Assembly: GCA_033220425.1 (NCBI GenBank)
Contig: CM065652.1
Span: forward strand, 930,001 to 994,000
Length of the DNA: 64,000 nucleotides
Origin: Lepraria neglecta
Lineage: Eukaryota > Ascomycota > Lecanoromycetes > Lecanorales > Stereocaulaceae
Reading direction: 5' to 3'
Shown here: positions 10,742 through 21,958 of the stretch, piece after piece
Position numbering within the stretch: the first letter of the stretch is position 1
Layout: the number at the start of each line of letters is the position of its first letter
Position numbers and translations under genes: made by a program
Notes under the pieces: model-generated
Databases searched by the model: none
Told to the model about the DNA's origin: nothing
What the model saw: the letters and a program-made list of their open reading frames with translations, nothing else

Positions 10742-11926
10742 ATGCTCCATATAAGGAACATCCTCTATTACTTTCTCGCGATTGGCACACTCGCGCACAC
10801 CCATGAGCTTCAATATGGACCACCCCCCGCACTCGAGCAGCCATTGGGCCTCGCTGAAGTTGACCTGGGTAGCAGCCCACTCTTCTCACTGCACCGCGAT
10901 CTAGTGAACATCGAATCGATCTCCAACAACGAGCATAAAGTTGGAGTATTCTTGGAATCCTACCTTAAAGACCATAACTACACCGTCGAAAGACAATACA
11001 TCGATTTCCTAGAATCCAGAAAGGACAATACAAGGTTCAATATCCTAGCCTACCGCGGTTCAAAACGACAAACTCCCGTCCTACTCACCTCCCACATCGA
11101 CACGGTCCCTCCCTTCTATCCCTACAAAATACATGAAAAGGACGATATATGGGGCCGCGGTTCTGTCGACGCAAAAGGCTGCGTCGCCACTCAATTCGTC
11201 GCTGTACAAGAACTACTCGCATCCAAATCAATCTCCCCAAATGACGTCTCCCTCCTCTTCGTCGTCGGCGAAGAAACAGGCGGCGAAGGCATGCGCGCCG
11301 TCAACGACCTGGGAATGAAATGGGACACCGTAATCTTCGGCGAACCAACAGAACTAGAGCTCGCCTCTGGGCATAAGGGCTTACTGATATTCGAGGTAAT
11401 TGCACATGGAAAGGCGGGCCATAGCGGATACCCTTGGCTGGGCAAGAGTGCGAACCACATTCTCGTACCCGCGCTGGCTGCACTGCAGGGATTGGAACTC
11501 CCGAGTAGTGAGAAGTACGGGAACAGCACGTTGAATATAGGGTCGATAAATGGTGGGGTCGCGGCGAACGTCATTGCTGAGACAGCTGTCGCGAAGATTG
11601 GGATACGGATTGCCGCCGGCGACTCTAATGATGTGAAAGAATTAGTTTTGGAGGCTATTAAGAAGGCTGACAAGGACATTGAGGTTATATTTTATGGGGG
11701 TAGTTATGGGCCCGTGGACATCGATCACGACGTTGAAGGGTTCAAGACTATTACCGTGAATTATGGTACTGATATTCCCAATCTGGAAGGCAAACATAAG
11801 AGATATCTGTTTGGGCCGGGGACCGTTCTGGTGGCTCATTCGGATCATGAGCATTTGAGGGCTGGGGATCTGGTGAGTGCTGTGGAGGGGTACAAGAAGC
11901 TTGTAAAAGCTGCTTTGAAGTCTTGA
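10742..11926 (+). CDS. Secreted M20-family metallopeptidase (probable carboxypeptidase)
   Basis: The single-exon protein has about 394 residues from the ATG at 10742, which yields a signal peptide (MLHIRNILYYFLAIGTLAH). An in-frame ATG at 10688 would add 18 residues ahead of it and is less likely. M20 motifs are in order: SHIDTVPP (His118 and Asp120), GRGSVDAKG with the metal-bridging Asp, EETGGEGM with the catalytic and metal-binding Glu pair, FGEPTELE, the dimerisation-domain segment GKAGHSGYPWLGKSAN, and AHSDHEHL with the last zinc-binding His near the C-terminus. The family uses two zinc ions to hydrolyse peptide or N-acyl amino-acid bonds. Close relatives are annotated as probable secreted carboxypeptidases, but the substrate cannot be read from the sequence. 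Confidence 0.88.
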   Translation: MLHIRNILYYFLAIGTLAHTHELQYGPPPALEQPLGLAEVDLGSSPLFSLHRDLVNIESISNNEHKVGVFLESYLKDHNYTVERQYIDFLESRKDNTRFNILAYRGSKRQTPVLLTSHIDTVPPFYPYKIHEKDDIWGRGSVDAKGCVATQFVAVQELLASKSISPNDVSLLFVVGEETGGEGMRAVNDLGMKWDTVIFGEPTELELASGHKGLLIFEVIAHGKAGHSGYPWLGKSANHILVPALAALQGLELPSSEKYGNSTLNIGSINGGVAANVIAETAVAKIGIRIAAGDSNDVKELVLEAIKKADKDIEVIFYGGSYGPVDIDHDVEGFKTITVNYGTDIPNLEGKHKRYLFGPGTVLVAHSDHEHLRAGDLVSAVEGYKKLVKAALKS

Positions 11927-12701
11927 TAGTACATGTGAAAGTATAAAAGCATCAGTACGAATGCAAGGTTTTGCTCTTCCAACGTGTGTTCGTGTAGATT
12001 TTCCCATGGAATTACTTGAGCCCAGTCAATGACCAAGGGTTCCTGTTCTTGCTGGCACTACTTTTAATTGAGGCCATAATCTGCTTTTAGATATCGTGGT
12101 ATCATTTTTGCTCGATAGTGGTGGAAAGTGGAGGTTTTCCGGCTCAGGGGTGCTGCACAGCAGGTTCTTTTTGACTCGAAGGGAACAGAAAATTGAGCTA
12201 TTCCTGCTCCAGAACACTAGGAAGTAACAAGTTGACCGCTCAAGACGAGCAGGAAGTTCCACAAGTCATGGTTCCCTCAGATTGAAAACCCAGATGGCTT
12301 TTGGTAAAGAAGAGCAGCAACTGAAGCTTCTCGTGCTCGTATACCACGAAAAGCAGCTACCCGGCATGGAAGGCCTAGGTCAAGGAGTAAAGCAAAGGAG
12401 CTTTTTGATTATGAGGTCAGATGGTACACAAGATGGTACACAGTTTAGATTCTATCTCAATATAAATGACAGAGAATAATTACAACTCTGAAAGAAACAA
12501 TGTATCCAATGAAAAAAAGCCTAAACATCCAACCAGCCAATTGGGTATCTTGCCTTACCGAGATCGTAAAACCATTGCCCCAGACAGTTCCATAGACTCC
12601 ACCCATTTCAATACATGATCAATGCAACACCATCCGACGCCATTCGCTGTCTATAAACGTAAACTTCAGACATGCGATATTTCGAATTAGTCGAAACGTG
12701 T
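11927..12701. other. Convergent intergenic region
   Basis: This is the shared 3' region of the peptidase and permease genes. Nothing beyond short unsupported frames was seen. Confidence 0.5.
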
Positions 12702-14557
12702 TCAACAAACGAGCTTATAAGTCTTCTTCCACTTCGGCCACGTCGTCTTCTCCAGGTCCTCCTCAAGCAGAAGCTCCCTTAAGTTGAGCTCTCGCCTACC
12801 CGTCTTCAAATCCATATCCTTGGCTCTCATGAATGGAGTCTTATAAAGGAGCTTGTAGGGGACGTAGAACAACAACACAACGGGTACTGCCAGATATAAT
12901 TCGAAGAAGTTTTGGACCAAAGGTACTGCGCCGGTAATGCGCGTGCCGTCTGAATCGGGCACCGGAGCAATACCAACCCAGAATTGGGCAATCAGTACCA
13001 GGATGTTGAAGAGGAACCCAATCCAGCTGCCGATGACGCCCGCTTGGGAGCGAAACGCCAATTCGTCGAGAGTGTGACCTTGCTGTTTCCACGCTCTGCG
13101 AAAGCGGATATGGGAGAGGCAGATGGAACCCCAGGTGAAGATGGAGCTGAGGCCGCTGAGAGCTTGAAGCCAGAGGAAGACTTTCTCTTCTGCCCCTGAA
13201 GCTGCGAGAAAGGCAATGAAACCCATAACAGATGCGAAGAGAATAGCCATAAGAGGTCGCCCCTCATGGTCGATATAGGCGAAGATTTTGGGTGCTTGGC
13301 TCTGCTCTGCTAGGGCAGCAAGCGTGCGTGAGGAGCCATAGACGGAGGAGTTGCCGACGGAGATGACGGAGATCATAATGACGACGTTCATAACGGAATT
13401 GAGGCCTTTAATACCGGCATTCTCGATCGCAATGACGAAGGGAGATGCTTTCGCGTCCGAGCTTGAGGAGCCGATAAGGCGGCCGTCATTGTAGGGGACT
13501 AGTAGGCCGACGAGGGTAAGGGAGACGATGTAGAAGAGGGTAATACGCCAGAAAACTTGTTTGACTGCTGTGGGAAGCGACTTGCGAGGATTAGCGGTTT
13601 CTGCGGCTGCAAGGCCTACAAGCTCAGTGCCCGCAAAGGCGAACGCCGCTGTGACGAAGACGGAGCAGAGACCCTTGAAGCCATTGTTGAAGGCACCCGG
13701 ATAGCGCCAGTATTTTCCGCCGACATACTGTCCAGATGGCCCTCCGCCGATATCGAGGACGATTCCAAGTATGATAAAGCCAATCACTGCTATCACTTTG
13801 ACGATCGAGAACACGAATTCGGCTTCACCATACGCTCTGACGCCGAACAAATTGATGCTGATGATTATGGTGAGGAAGATAACAACCCAAGCGGCGGGAG
13901 AGACGGAAACATTCCAGTATTGAACTGTGATTGCTGCGGCGACGACTTCGAGCGGTAGAACGATGAGCCATTGCATTGCATAATTCCAGCCCATGGCAAA
14001 TCCCCACGCAGGGTCCAGGAAACGTGTAGAGTATGCCGAGAATGAACCAGCGACCGGGAATATAACGGCTAACTCTCCGAGGGCCTGGACGGTACAGAAA
14101 AGCATCATCCCAATGAGACTGTATGCAATCAGGACAGACGCTGGACCGCCGTTTGACAAGGACTTTCCGGAGGCGACGAAGAGACCGGTACCTGCATATG
14201 TGTGAGTATGAGCTCGTTGGAAGAGGCATAGCGGAAGAAAAGAGTACCAATAGAACCACCGATAGCAATCATCTGCAAATGTCGCCCTTTCAGCTTCCTT
14301 GCCAATGGTGAGTCTGCAGTGTTCTGCGCGGCTCTCTCGACATCAAAGACATTGCCACCGGCACCCACGGCTCTAGCCTTCCGATTGGGATCTTGCTTGA
14401 AGCCATCCCACACTCTGTGAAATACATTCGGTCGAGGCGCTAGCTGTTCGTCGTAGGTTGGCTCTGTGATGCCGAAAGTGTTGGAATCCAGAGATCCCGA
14501 CTCGGGCGAGGATGTGAGAGCTGCCTCTTTGGCCTCTTGATACGGTTTTTCCGCCAT
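12702..14557 (-). CDS. Plasma-membrane amino-acid permease (APC superfamily, YAT type)
   Basis: Exons are 14557-14248 and 14191-12702, with a 56-nt intron. The junction falls inside the first membrane helix and restores the family signature GGSIGTGLF. The product has 599 residues. A cytoplasmic tail of about 95 residues carries FGITEPTYDEQL and LKGRHLQMIAIGG, followed by twelve hydrophobic helices and a C-terminal tail ending KWKKTYKLVC. The length, the RHLQMIAIGGSIG motif and the helix pattern fit fungal proton-coupled amino-acid permeases related to Gap1 and Dip5. Substrate range cannot be assigned. Such permeases are normally controlled by nitrogen catabolite repression and ubiquitin-driven endocytosis; no direct evidence for this was read here. 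Confidence 0.93.
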
Positions 14558-15913
14558 GTGGCAGACTTCACCGCTGCCGGTAGATAACTGTGCTCTGAGA
14601 TATCCAAGATAGGCAATGTATGGATGGTCTTGGGATGAAAGGTAGGTCTGAGATGCACTGAGAATGAGACTACCTGATCTGGAAAGCTCGGTACACCAAC
14701 GAGAGACGATGGGATACTAAGTTATCTCAGGGTCTGCGGAGAGAATCGCAATGGGTGTGAAGTTTGGACATTCCGGCGCACAGGTCCCACAAGTACTCTG
14801 TGGGCTGGTGGCTCGTTAGGAACTTTGCAGGTGAAAGTGGAAGCTGTGATAGTTGATTTGAGAGAGTAAGGTCGTGGAACCTTGGTAGAGGAGATATTAT
14901 CGGAGCGCCCAGCAGATGGATGGCCTCGGCAGGCCTAAGAAAGTGGCACCAGTGGGAAGAGTGGGAAGAGTGGGGCTACACGGAGCTTTTAGCGAAACTT
15001 GGCAGGTGATAAGACGCATTGATCCACCATTGGCTGAACAATTCTGCTTTGGGAGGACTCGCCTTTTCACAAGGCGCATTGTTTGAATCCTAGAAATATA
15101 AAGTATCTCAATTTGAGACGAAAAGTTTAACAAAATGTCTCAGCGTACATCTTGCTCAGCAGCTTTTAGGGAATCCCTTCACCAGTGCTAGTTCTCCTGA
15201 CTGCAATGCTAATACAAGGCTGCGCCTCGCATAGTGGAATTAGACACCCAGCCTTAGGGTACTCTTCCCACCTGCTGACCATATTGACCTTCCACAAAAG
15301 CACTGCTCTACTCAGACTCCCAGCCTTTTTTTAAACCTCAGGTCAGGCGGCCACTTAACAGTCAAGGATGAGGTGCTGTGTCCACATTCCTACTTTGGGG
15401 TACTCCTATGTCACAATCCGCTCAAATGTGGACATATGGTTCACGCCCATTCATGGAGTGGATAATGTTCAGGCCAGATTGTCAAGATTTCCAACAGCCG
15501 AAACATCAAAGCCTCCTCTAAGAGTAGGCATCCTACAGGTTATGGTGCTCGGCGTTTCAGTCTTGATTTGACGTGAACGCACTGAGCCGCTTCCCTAGAT
15601 GCCATGGAAATGGACAATGGAAACGACGAAAGCAACAGTTGGAGGGTTCGAAATCGTTTCCTAAGCAATATGTCCTGTGATTGACACATACAATTTGGTT
15701 TTGGTTTCAATGGGATAACATTGGTCGGCATTTTGGTACATCGCTTCGGAAACACTCAAATTGCCTGCAAATTGAGATATAGTCCGAAAAAGCTGAGCAG
15801 CAACATGGCAAGCTGATGGGTTCCTGAAGGGATTTTTCCAATCTTTTGTCCTACAGCACCATATCCAAGTAACCGCCCAAAGTTATACACTTTATTTTTG
15901 CGACATGTCTTGC
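14558..15913. other. Intergenic region, no gene supported
   Basis: It includes the permease promoter and the 3' flank of the CFEM gene. Reading frames are all under 80 codons and look random. No repeat of note was seen. Confidence 0.5.
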
Positions 15914-16746
15914 TTACAGCAAGGCAAGCGCAGCCACAGCTGCACCGACTGCGCCCATGTTCGAGCCAAAGTTTTGGGCCGCGCCCGAGGCTGCAGTAGC
16001 AGCAGTGCTGCTGGTGCTGGATGCGGTCGAAGACGTTGAGGACCCTGAAAGTTTGTCACATGTCAGCCTACATAACGCAAAACATCGACGCTGAAAAGTG
16101 GGTCGCGGGATCGCGTTCTAATAGAGGGGCATGTGCTTACCAGTAGCAGAACCAGCGGTAGCAGCACCGGTCATAGAGCTGGCCATCATTGACGCGCTGG
16201 ACATAGAACTGGATCCAGTAGCTGCTATGGCTGAAGTTGCTGAAGAAGCAGTGCTCGCGCCTAAGGCGGCAGCAGAAGAAGAGCCGGAACAGCTTGCTGC
16301 TTGGGGTAATTTTACGTTGACACTGCAACCATTGTCAGCAAACCATGCTTCGTGGTCCATTACCGAGGGCGTGGTATGTTTGGCAGGTTTACGTATCACA
16401 AAGTTGTTGAGCAACTTGAAGGGTCTCTGAATAACATGTTCAGCATCTGCGTATTGACCGTGCTTGTATAGGAACCTACTTTGTTGATCAGAGTAAGAGC
16501 ACGCTGTCGATATGCAGCATGAAATGCTAGTGATGAAGGCCTGATCCGAGCATATGCACGAGACACCGAGATGGCATTGGGTTGGTAGAGCACTGGCGCA
16601 TGGTTTCTGTTGCCCGTGTCAGTGAAGGAAACGCGCAGTGATCTCACAGGACTTACGGCGCAACTTGGCAAGTCACTCAGAGTCTGCAGTTGAGCCGTGC
16701 AGAGCGCTGCCAAAGCAAGAACACTGGCCTGGATTGTGAGCTTCAT
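15914..16746 (-). CDS. GPI-anchored CFEM-domain cell-surface protein (5 exons, 187 aa)
   Basis: Exons are 16746-16657, 16606-16480, 16426-16393, 16322-16141 and 16044-15914. All four introns (50, 53, 70 and 96 nt) have GT-AG ends and the phases fit exactly. The protein starts with a signal peptide (MKLTIQASVLALAALCTAQ). A CFEM domain follows, with the family's cysteine order: LPSCAKPCASALPTQC, then CIC, then CC, then TAC, ending in TLQVAQQLCDT. A long Ser/Ala/Thr-rich stalk leads to a hydrophobic tail (GAVGAAVAALALL) typical of a GPI-attachment signal. CFEM proteins bind haem or act at the cell wall and host interface; some serve in haem-iron uptake. The short third exon (34 nt) hides the gene from simple frame scanning. 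Confidence 0.9.
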
Positions 16747-17864
16747 AGGTGTGGTGATACAGGGATGACAATTGATGTGAGTAAGAAGGTACTCTAGGTA
16801 GGTAGGAAGATAAGTTGGAGGGATCGCGGAGACAAAAGAGACGTTGTTACTTTTGCAGGGGAAATACGAAGTCTCGACGCGCCGATCCTGCAGTTAGGGT
16901 TTAGAGTTGTGGCGTTTAGTTGACCTTGGCTTTTCCCTTTCTGATTCGACGCCCAGCCTTAGAGTAACGAAAGTCTCCGTCTCGCACAGGACTCTAAGGA
17001 AGGTAAAAATTGGTTTGCCGTTCTGGGAACTGCTTCAGCATATAATAACTTCTCGACAATAGATCTTATCAAGAAATCTTTGGTACATAAATTATAGCTT
17101 GGTTGATTTCGAGTAGTCTGCTCCGCAGTTGCGAGTTTATAACTCTATTATTCGTGGTGTTATTTAAGTACGCGATTTACTGCTCGCCCTTCCAGATTGG
17201 CGAACTTATCTTTACTCCGCGAGGGAAGGTCACAGCGCCTTGCGACAGAGAGTTCTAGCAAGTGGCGTGTACAGGAAATGTACCAATGATATCTCCGTTG
17301 GGAAACAGACAGGTCGTGCACGCGTGGCCAATGCCGTACAGCTGCTATGAAGGGAGTGCTTTTACGGAGTAAGGTAGTATGAGTGCGAAGGACGATGAGA
17401 GTGGTGTACTCTGTTCCCATCGTTATATAGGCACGCAACAACCTCATAAGAATGGAACCTGGACGATTGCCGTGTTTCAAAAGAGAAGGTTCCATTACAA
17501 AAGAAGACAGAGTTATACCGCATGCGGCTTGCAAGACGGTCCACAGTGAGACAACTATTCTCCGTGCTTCAAATGAAGACCGTGCCGCGGCCCTCGGCAT
17601 ACTTTATCTCTAGAAAAAGTCCTTCATAGTAGGTAGGTAGAATAAAGTGCTTCAAAGTTCAAGATCGGTTCATTGAAACTTGCCCTAGCCTCGGCTGCCA
17701 AGACGCTTCTAGGAACATCACCAGTGTGACTTCGTACTCAAACATAGGAACGGTAGCGAATCAGAGGAGGTTGTGTGCGAACCTGGATGGCCATTTCACA
17801 ATGAACCAATTCGTCGTCTCTCGATTGATCTTTTAAACGCTCCCACACTTATGCAAGCCACAAC
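16747..17864. other. Intergenic region (divergent promoters)
   Basis: It should contain the promoters of the CFEM gene and the MFS gene. A 146-codon minus-strand frame at 17160-17600 has no signal peptide, domain or homologous look and is not called. Nothing else was seen. Confidence 0.5.
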
Positions 17865-19774
17865 ATGGGGTTAGGAGTCTTAGAACCCTCGAGGTCCGAG
17901 AAAGTTCCGGGTATGTGTATACAAACCGAACAAGACCTGCGGACATTGCTGAATACACTGCAGGTACTTCCTTTGTATACCATGATGCGAGTCGACCCAC
18001 GCAGGATGGCGAGCTCGACTCCCGATTGAAATACGATAGGAGTGGCGCTGTGCCCATAATACTCGTGCCTCAACCTTCCGACGACCCCAATGACCCTTTG
18101 AACTGGCCGCTATGGAAACGCGACATGATCCTCGTCATTCTCTCTCTTCTCTCGGTCATAGCTTCGACATTGAGCCCTCTCCTCGCCGCAAATACCGTTA
18201 CTCTGTCTCTGCTCTTCGACAAGGACTTTGCTGCGATGGCGCTTGCTACAGGCTATCACTTGCTCGGAGTTGGTGTCGCGGGATTCCTTTTCGTGGCGTC
18301 CGCAAGAGTCTGGGGGAAGCGGCATCTATATCTGCTGGGCACTGTCCTCATCATTGCCAGCAGCTCCTGGGGTGGAAGCACAGCATATAATTACAAGAGC
18401 TTGGTGTGGGCCAGAGTCATCCAAGGGGTTGGGCTGGCACCTTTCGAAGCGTTGGTGAATGCTAGCGTCGGAGATCTATACTTTGTTCATGTACGCACGA
18501 AACAGGCTTGGACATTCGTACATACTTGTATTCAAGCTGACAAATCTTCAGGAACGAGGCAAGCGTATGGCTCTTTCCAACCTGGCGCTCTTCGGTGGAG
18601 CCTTCTTCACGCCGATCCTCGTGGGCAAGATTACGCACACAATCGGCTGGCAATGGTCGTTCTACTTCGTTGCCATCTTCTGCGCTACCATGCTACCTTT
18701 CCTCTTCTTCTTCGTCCCAGAAACCGCCTTCCGACGAGACGACTCTTTCAATACCGATATCAGAGGGGAGGAGTCAGTTCAGCACGGCACGGCTCTCAAA
18801 CACCGTACGGCAAACGGAGACGGCCACAGCCCCAGCTCCAGTATCGAAAAGCAACCAGGCACAGTCTCTGAGGGCTCGTCTCCCGCATCTGTACCACCCA
18901 GAGTTGGCTTTGCTCGCTCTCTCCTCCCCTTCAACGGCCGCAAGACAGACGAAAACCTCTTCAAACTAGTCCTCCGGCCCCTCCCCCTCTTCCTCCACCC
19001 CGCTGTTCTCTGGGCCTGCCTCATCCAAGGGACTCTCATCGGCTGGACCGTCATGATCGGTGTCGTCCTCGCCGCCATCTTCCTCGGACCGCCGCTCTGG
19101 TTTAGCGAAGTGCAGACTGGATACATGTACACTGGCCCTTTCGTGGGCGCAGTCCTAGGTTTCTTACTAGCAGGTTTGCTGGCCGACTGGAGCGCCAAGG
19201 TTATGATCAAGAGAAACAAAGGCGTCTATGAGCCCGAGTTCCGGATTGTACTTGTGGTGGCACAAATGTTGTTTGGATGCGCTGGGCTCTACGGCTTCGG
19301 CATCACGTCGTATGATGTTAATCGCTATGGGTGGTTTTGGCCGGACTTTTTCTTTGCCCTCGAGGTTATCGGGATGGTGTTAGGGGCTGTGGCTAGTGCG
19401 TTGTATATTGTGGATGCGCATCGTGAGTTCTTGAAGCATATATGGCGGATTCTACTTGTCGTACTGACCGCTTTCAGGGGAAATCGCCGTCGAAGCGTTC
19501 ACCTGCCTGCTCATCTTCAAGAACGTGTTCAGCTTTGGATTGACCTGGGGAGCTTATAACTGGATCGTGGCTGCTGGTATACTCAAAGTCTTCTACATTA
19601 TTGCTAGCGTGCAGGTGGGCATTTGCCTGCTCAGTATCCCGATGTGTAAGATTGCACCCCTTCTTTGCCTGAGATGATGTTTCCATACTGACAGAGTCTG
19701 TAGATATTTTGGGTAAGAAGAACCGGGCATTCTTCAATCGGCATGACGTGCTGAAGATGACACATCTTTGGTGA
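17865..19774 (+). CDS. MFS transporter, DHA1-like (5 exons, 560 aa)
   Basis: Exons are 17865-17910, 17964-18490, 18552-19422, 19478-19645 and 19704-19774. All introns are GT-AG, 53-61 nt, and the frame closes at 561 codons. The N-terminal cytoplasmic region has the family segment DPNDPLNWPLWKRD, followed by helix 1 (MILVILSLLSVIASTLSPLLAANTV begins it). The loop after helix 2 has ARVWGKRHLYLLG, a variant of MFS motif A, and helix 4 has WARVIQGVGLAPFEALVNAS. A charged, Ser-rich loop of roughly 80 residues separates the two six-helix halves. Fungal DHA1-like members expel drugs or move polyamines and small metabolites by proton antiport; the substrate is unknown. No biosynthetic cluster is adjacent. 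Confidence 0.9.
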
Positions 19775-20628
19775 ATATGGGAGGGTGATAGTGAAAGAAA
19801 TTGGATATACCCAGGGTGTTTCTGTGAGATTTGGATATCATGCAAAGAGCTTAGAGATAATTAGCGTTCAATATATTTAGTGTTCACAATTTGTGCATGT
19901 GGTTGGGAAGCTGGAAATTTGAATTAATTGTTGGCGCCCCAATGTGGCATCGTCTCGTCTCGTCTCGATGCGTTGCTCTGTACTCGTATGATAAGCCATC
20001 GACCGAAGACTAAATACATCTAAGATGCCGTTCGATTGTTGGGTCGTATCTTGTGGCAAAAGATCGGAAGATTTATGGGTTTAGAATGTTTGACACGGAG
20101 GTGTGCTCTGGAGCACTCGCAGTACGCATTCCTTGCATGAGTTCGGATTTTGCAAGGCTGAATAGTTTAATGTCAGCTCGTTACATGTATGTACCAGGTA
20201 GAGCCGGCTCCTTTGAATCTGAAATGGGCTTGAAGAACTGCTGCTCCATCTCATGTAGAGTTGAGAATGTGGTTATGAAGGAGACGGATGGGGTAGAGAC
20301 TGATTTGCAAACGAAAGCTACCTATCTAGAAGAACAGGATATCTCCGCGAGGAGGATCGAAGTAATTCTAGAGGTGTTGACTAGGAGTAATGCTTCCTGA
20401 TCCGCATGATTGATGGCAAAGACAATTCCTCGCTGCGCAGCCGATTGAGCTGACTAGACACCTTCTGCTTTCTACCATTCGCATAATGAACATGTGAAAA
20501 AGAGCATTTCGCAAGATCGCAGTTTGAACGAAGAGCTATGCGTTGATATCCCGCTTCTCTGCCTACTACCTTCCGCTCCAATCAGCCACGATCATAATCA
20601 AAGCCAAGTCAGAGCAGACAGAAGGCCC
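19775..20628. other. Convergent intergenic region
   Basis: This is the 3' flank of the MFS and 14-3-3 genes. A 115-codon plus-strand frame at 20053-20400 shows no feature. A short CGTCTC run lies near 19950. Confidence 0.45.
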
Positions 20629-21958
20629 TTACTCCGCAGGACGAGCGGGCTCGGGGTCAGCAGCAGCAGCTTCGGTAGCCTCAGGCGCTTTGGTCTCGGC
20701 CGCTTTCTCGGTCTCCTTTGCTGCCTCACCACTTGGGGCAGCTTCGGCATCACCGCCATCCGAGGAGGTCCAGAGGGTAAGATTGTCGCGAAGAAGCTGC
20801 ATGATAAGCGTGCTGTCGCGGTAGGATTCCTCCGAAAGGGAGTCGAGCTCAGCAATTGCGTCGTCGAAGGCTTGCTTGGCCAAGTGGCAAGCGCGGTCGG
20901 GCGAGTTCAAGATCTCGTAGTAAAAGACCGAGAAGTTGAGGGCAAGGCCAAGACGGATGGGGTGGGTCGGAGTAAGCTCGGTTTGTGCAACATCGGTAGC
21001 ATTCTGTATTGTGATGAGTATGCCGTTATTTTCGCATGAATGATAGGGCTTCTGACCTTGTACGCCTCGTGGGCAGCGGTTGCAGCGACCTTGCGCTTCT
21101 CACCTGACGCGAACTCGGCAAGGTAACGGTGGTAGTCTCCCTTCCTATAAGCACAATCAGGTCAGTGTCCAAAGCAAGACCTGGACCGCTGCCTATTCCT
21201 TCCACCAGGTCACATACATCTTGTGGTAAAACACCTTCGATTCTCCTGACTCGGCCTTTGGGATGAGTGACTCGTCCAAAACATCAAGCACGTCTTGGCA
21301 CACACGCTCGAGCTCGGTCTCGATCTTCTGACGATAATCGCGGATGGTTCCAACATGCTTATCCGAGCCCTTTGATTCCTCTTTTTGCTCGATAGATGAA
21401 ATGATGCGCCAGGAAGCACGTCGAGTCCCTACGACGTTTTTGTAGGCAACGGAGAGCAGGTTCCGCTCATCGACGGTGAGTTCGCCACCAATCTATAGCC
21501 CATATTAGAGAGTTGTTCGGTGACATCTTTATCCCTCAGGCTATTCCCCCGCCACGTGATATAGTACCTTTGCGACTTCCTATGAACAGTCAGTGGTGAA
21601 CCCATTAGCGGGTACCAAGCTACTGACCTTCATGTATGTGACCATCTCTATACGAGTCTAGCATCAGCATGTTGTCGTTCCTATTGACGTCTGTGCCAGA
21701 GACACATACCATCATAGCGCTCAGCTTGCTCACACAGCCTCGCAAGGAAGGTCTTGCTGTCCAGGGATCAGTACAACACGCGATACCTATCAACACTCTG
21801 CAGGAGAAGTACCTCTCACGCTGCAACACATGACATTAAGTTAGCGAATTATCACACTTAAGACTCGGACAACAACAGTTTTGGGCCAGGAGGGGTTTGT
21901 TGGGGGGTTGAGAATGGTGGAACTGATAGGCGGGTCAACAACTTACCTCGCTCGTCAT
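20629..21958 (-). CDS. 14-3-3 protein (8 exons, 278 aa)
   Basis: Exons are 21958-21947 (12 nt), 21820-21813 (8 nt), 21756-21710, 21647-21628, 21579-21568 (12 nt), 21492-21218, 21144-21057 and 21003-20629. The joined frame is 279 codons. The product begins [20 protein letters not shown] and continues with [32 protein letters not shown] and [11 protein letters not shown], then [12 protein letters not shown] carrying the Arg-Tyr of the phosphopeptide pocket, then [14 protein letters not shown] and [12 protein letters not shown]. An acidic Ala/Glu-rich tail ends at TAA 20629. 14-3-3 dimers bind phosphoserine/threonine motifs and regulate signalling, the cell cycle and metabolism. The 5' half is cut into very small exons, including an 8-nt microexon. 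Confidence 0.97.

Noticed and set aside
11191-11679. 162-codon minus-strand frame
   Set aside because: Antisense to the M20 peptidase, whose motifs establish the plus strand as coding.
17160-17600. 146-codon minus-strand frame in an intergenic region
   Set aside because: No signal peptide, domain, credible splice structure or familiar sequence; expected by chance at this length.
20494-21039. 181-codon plus-strand frame
   Set aside because: Antisense to the 3' exon of 14-3-3, whose eight-exon model is certain.
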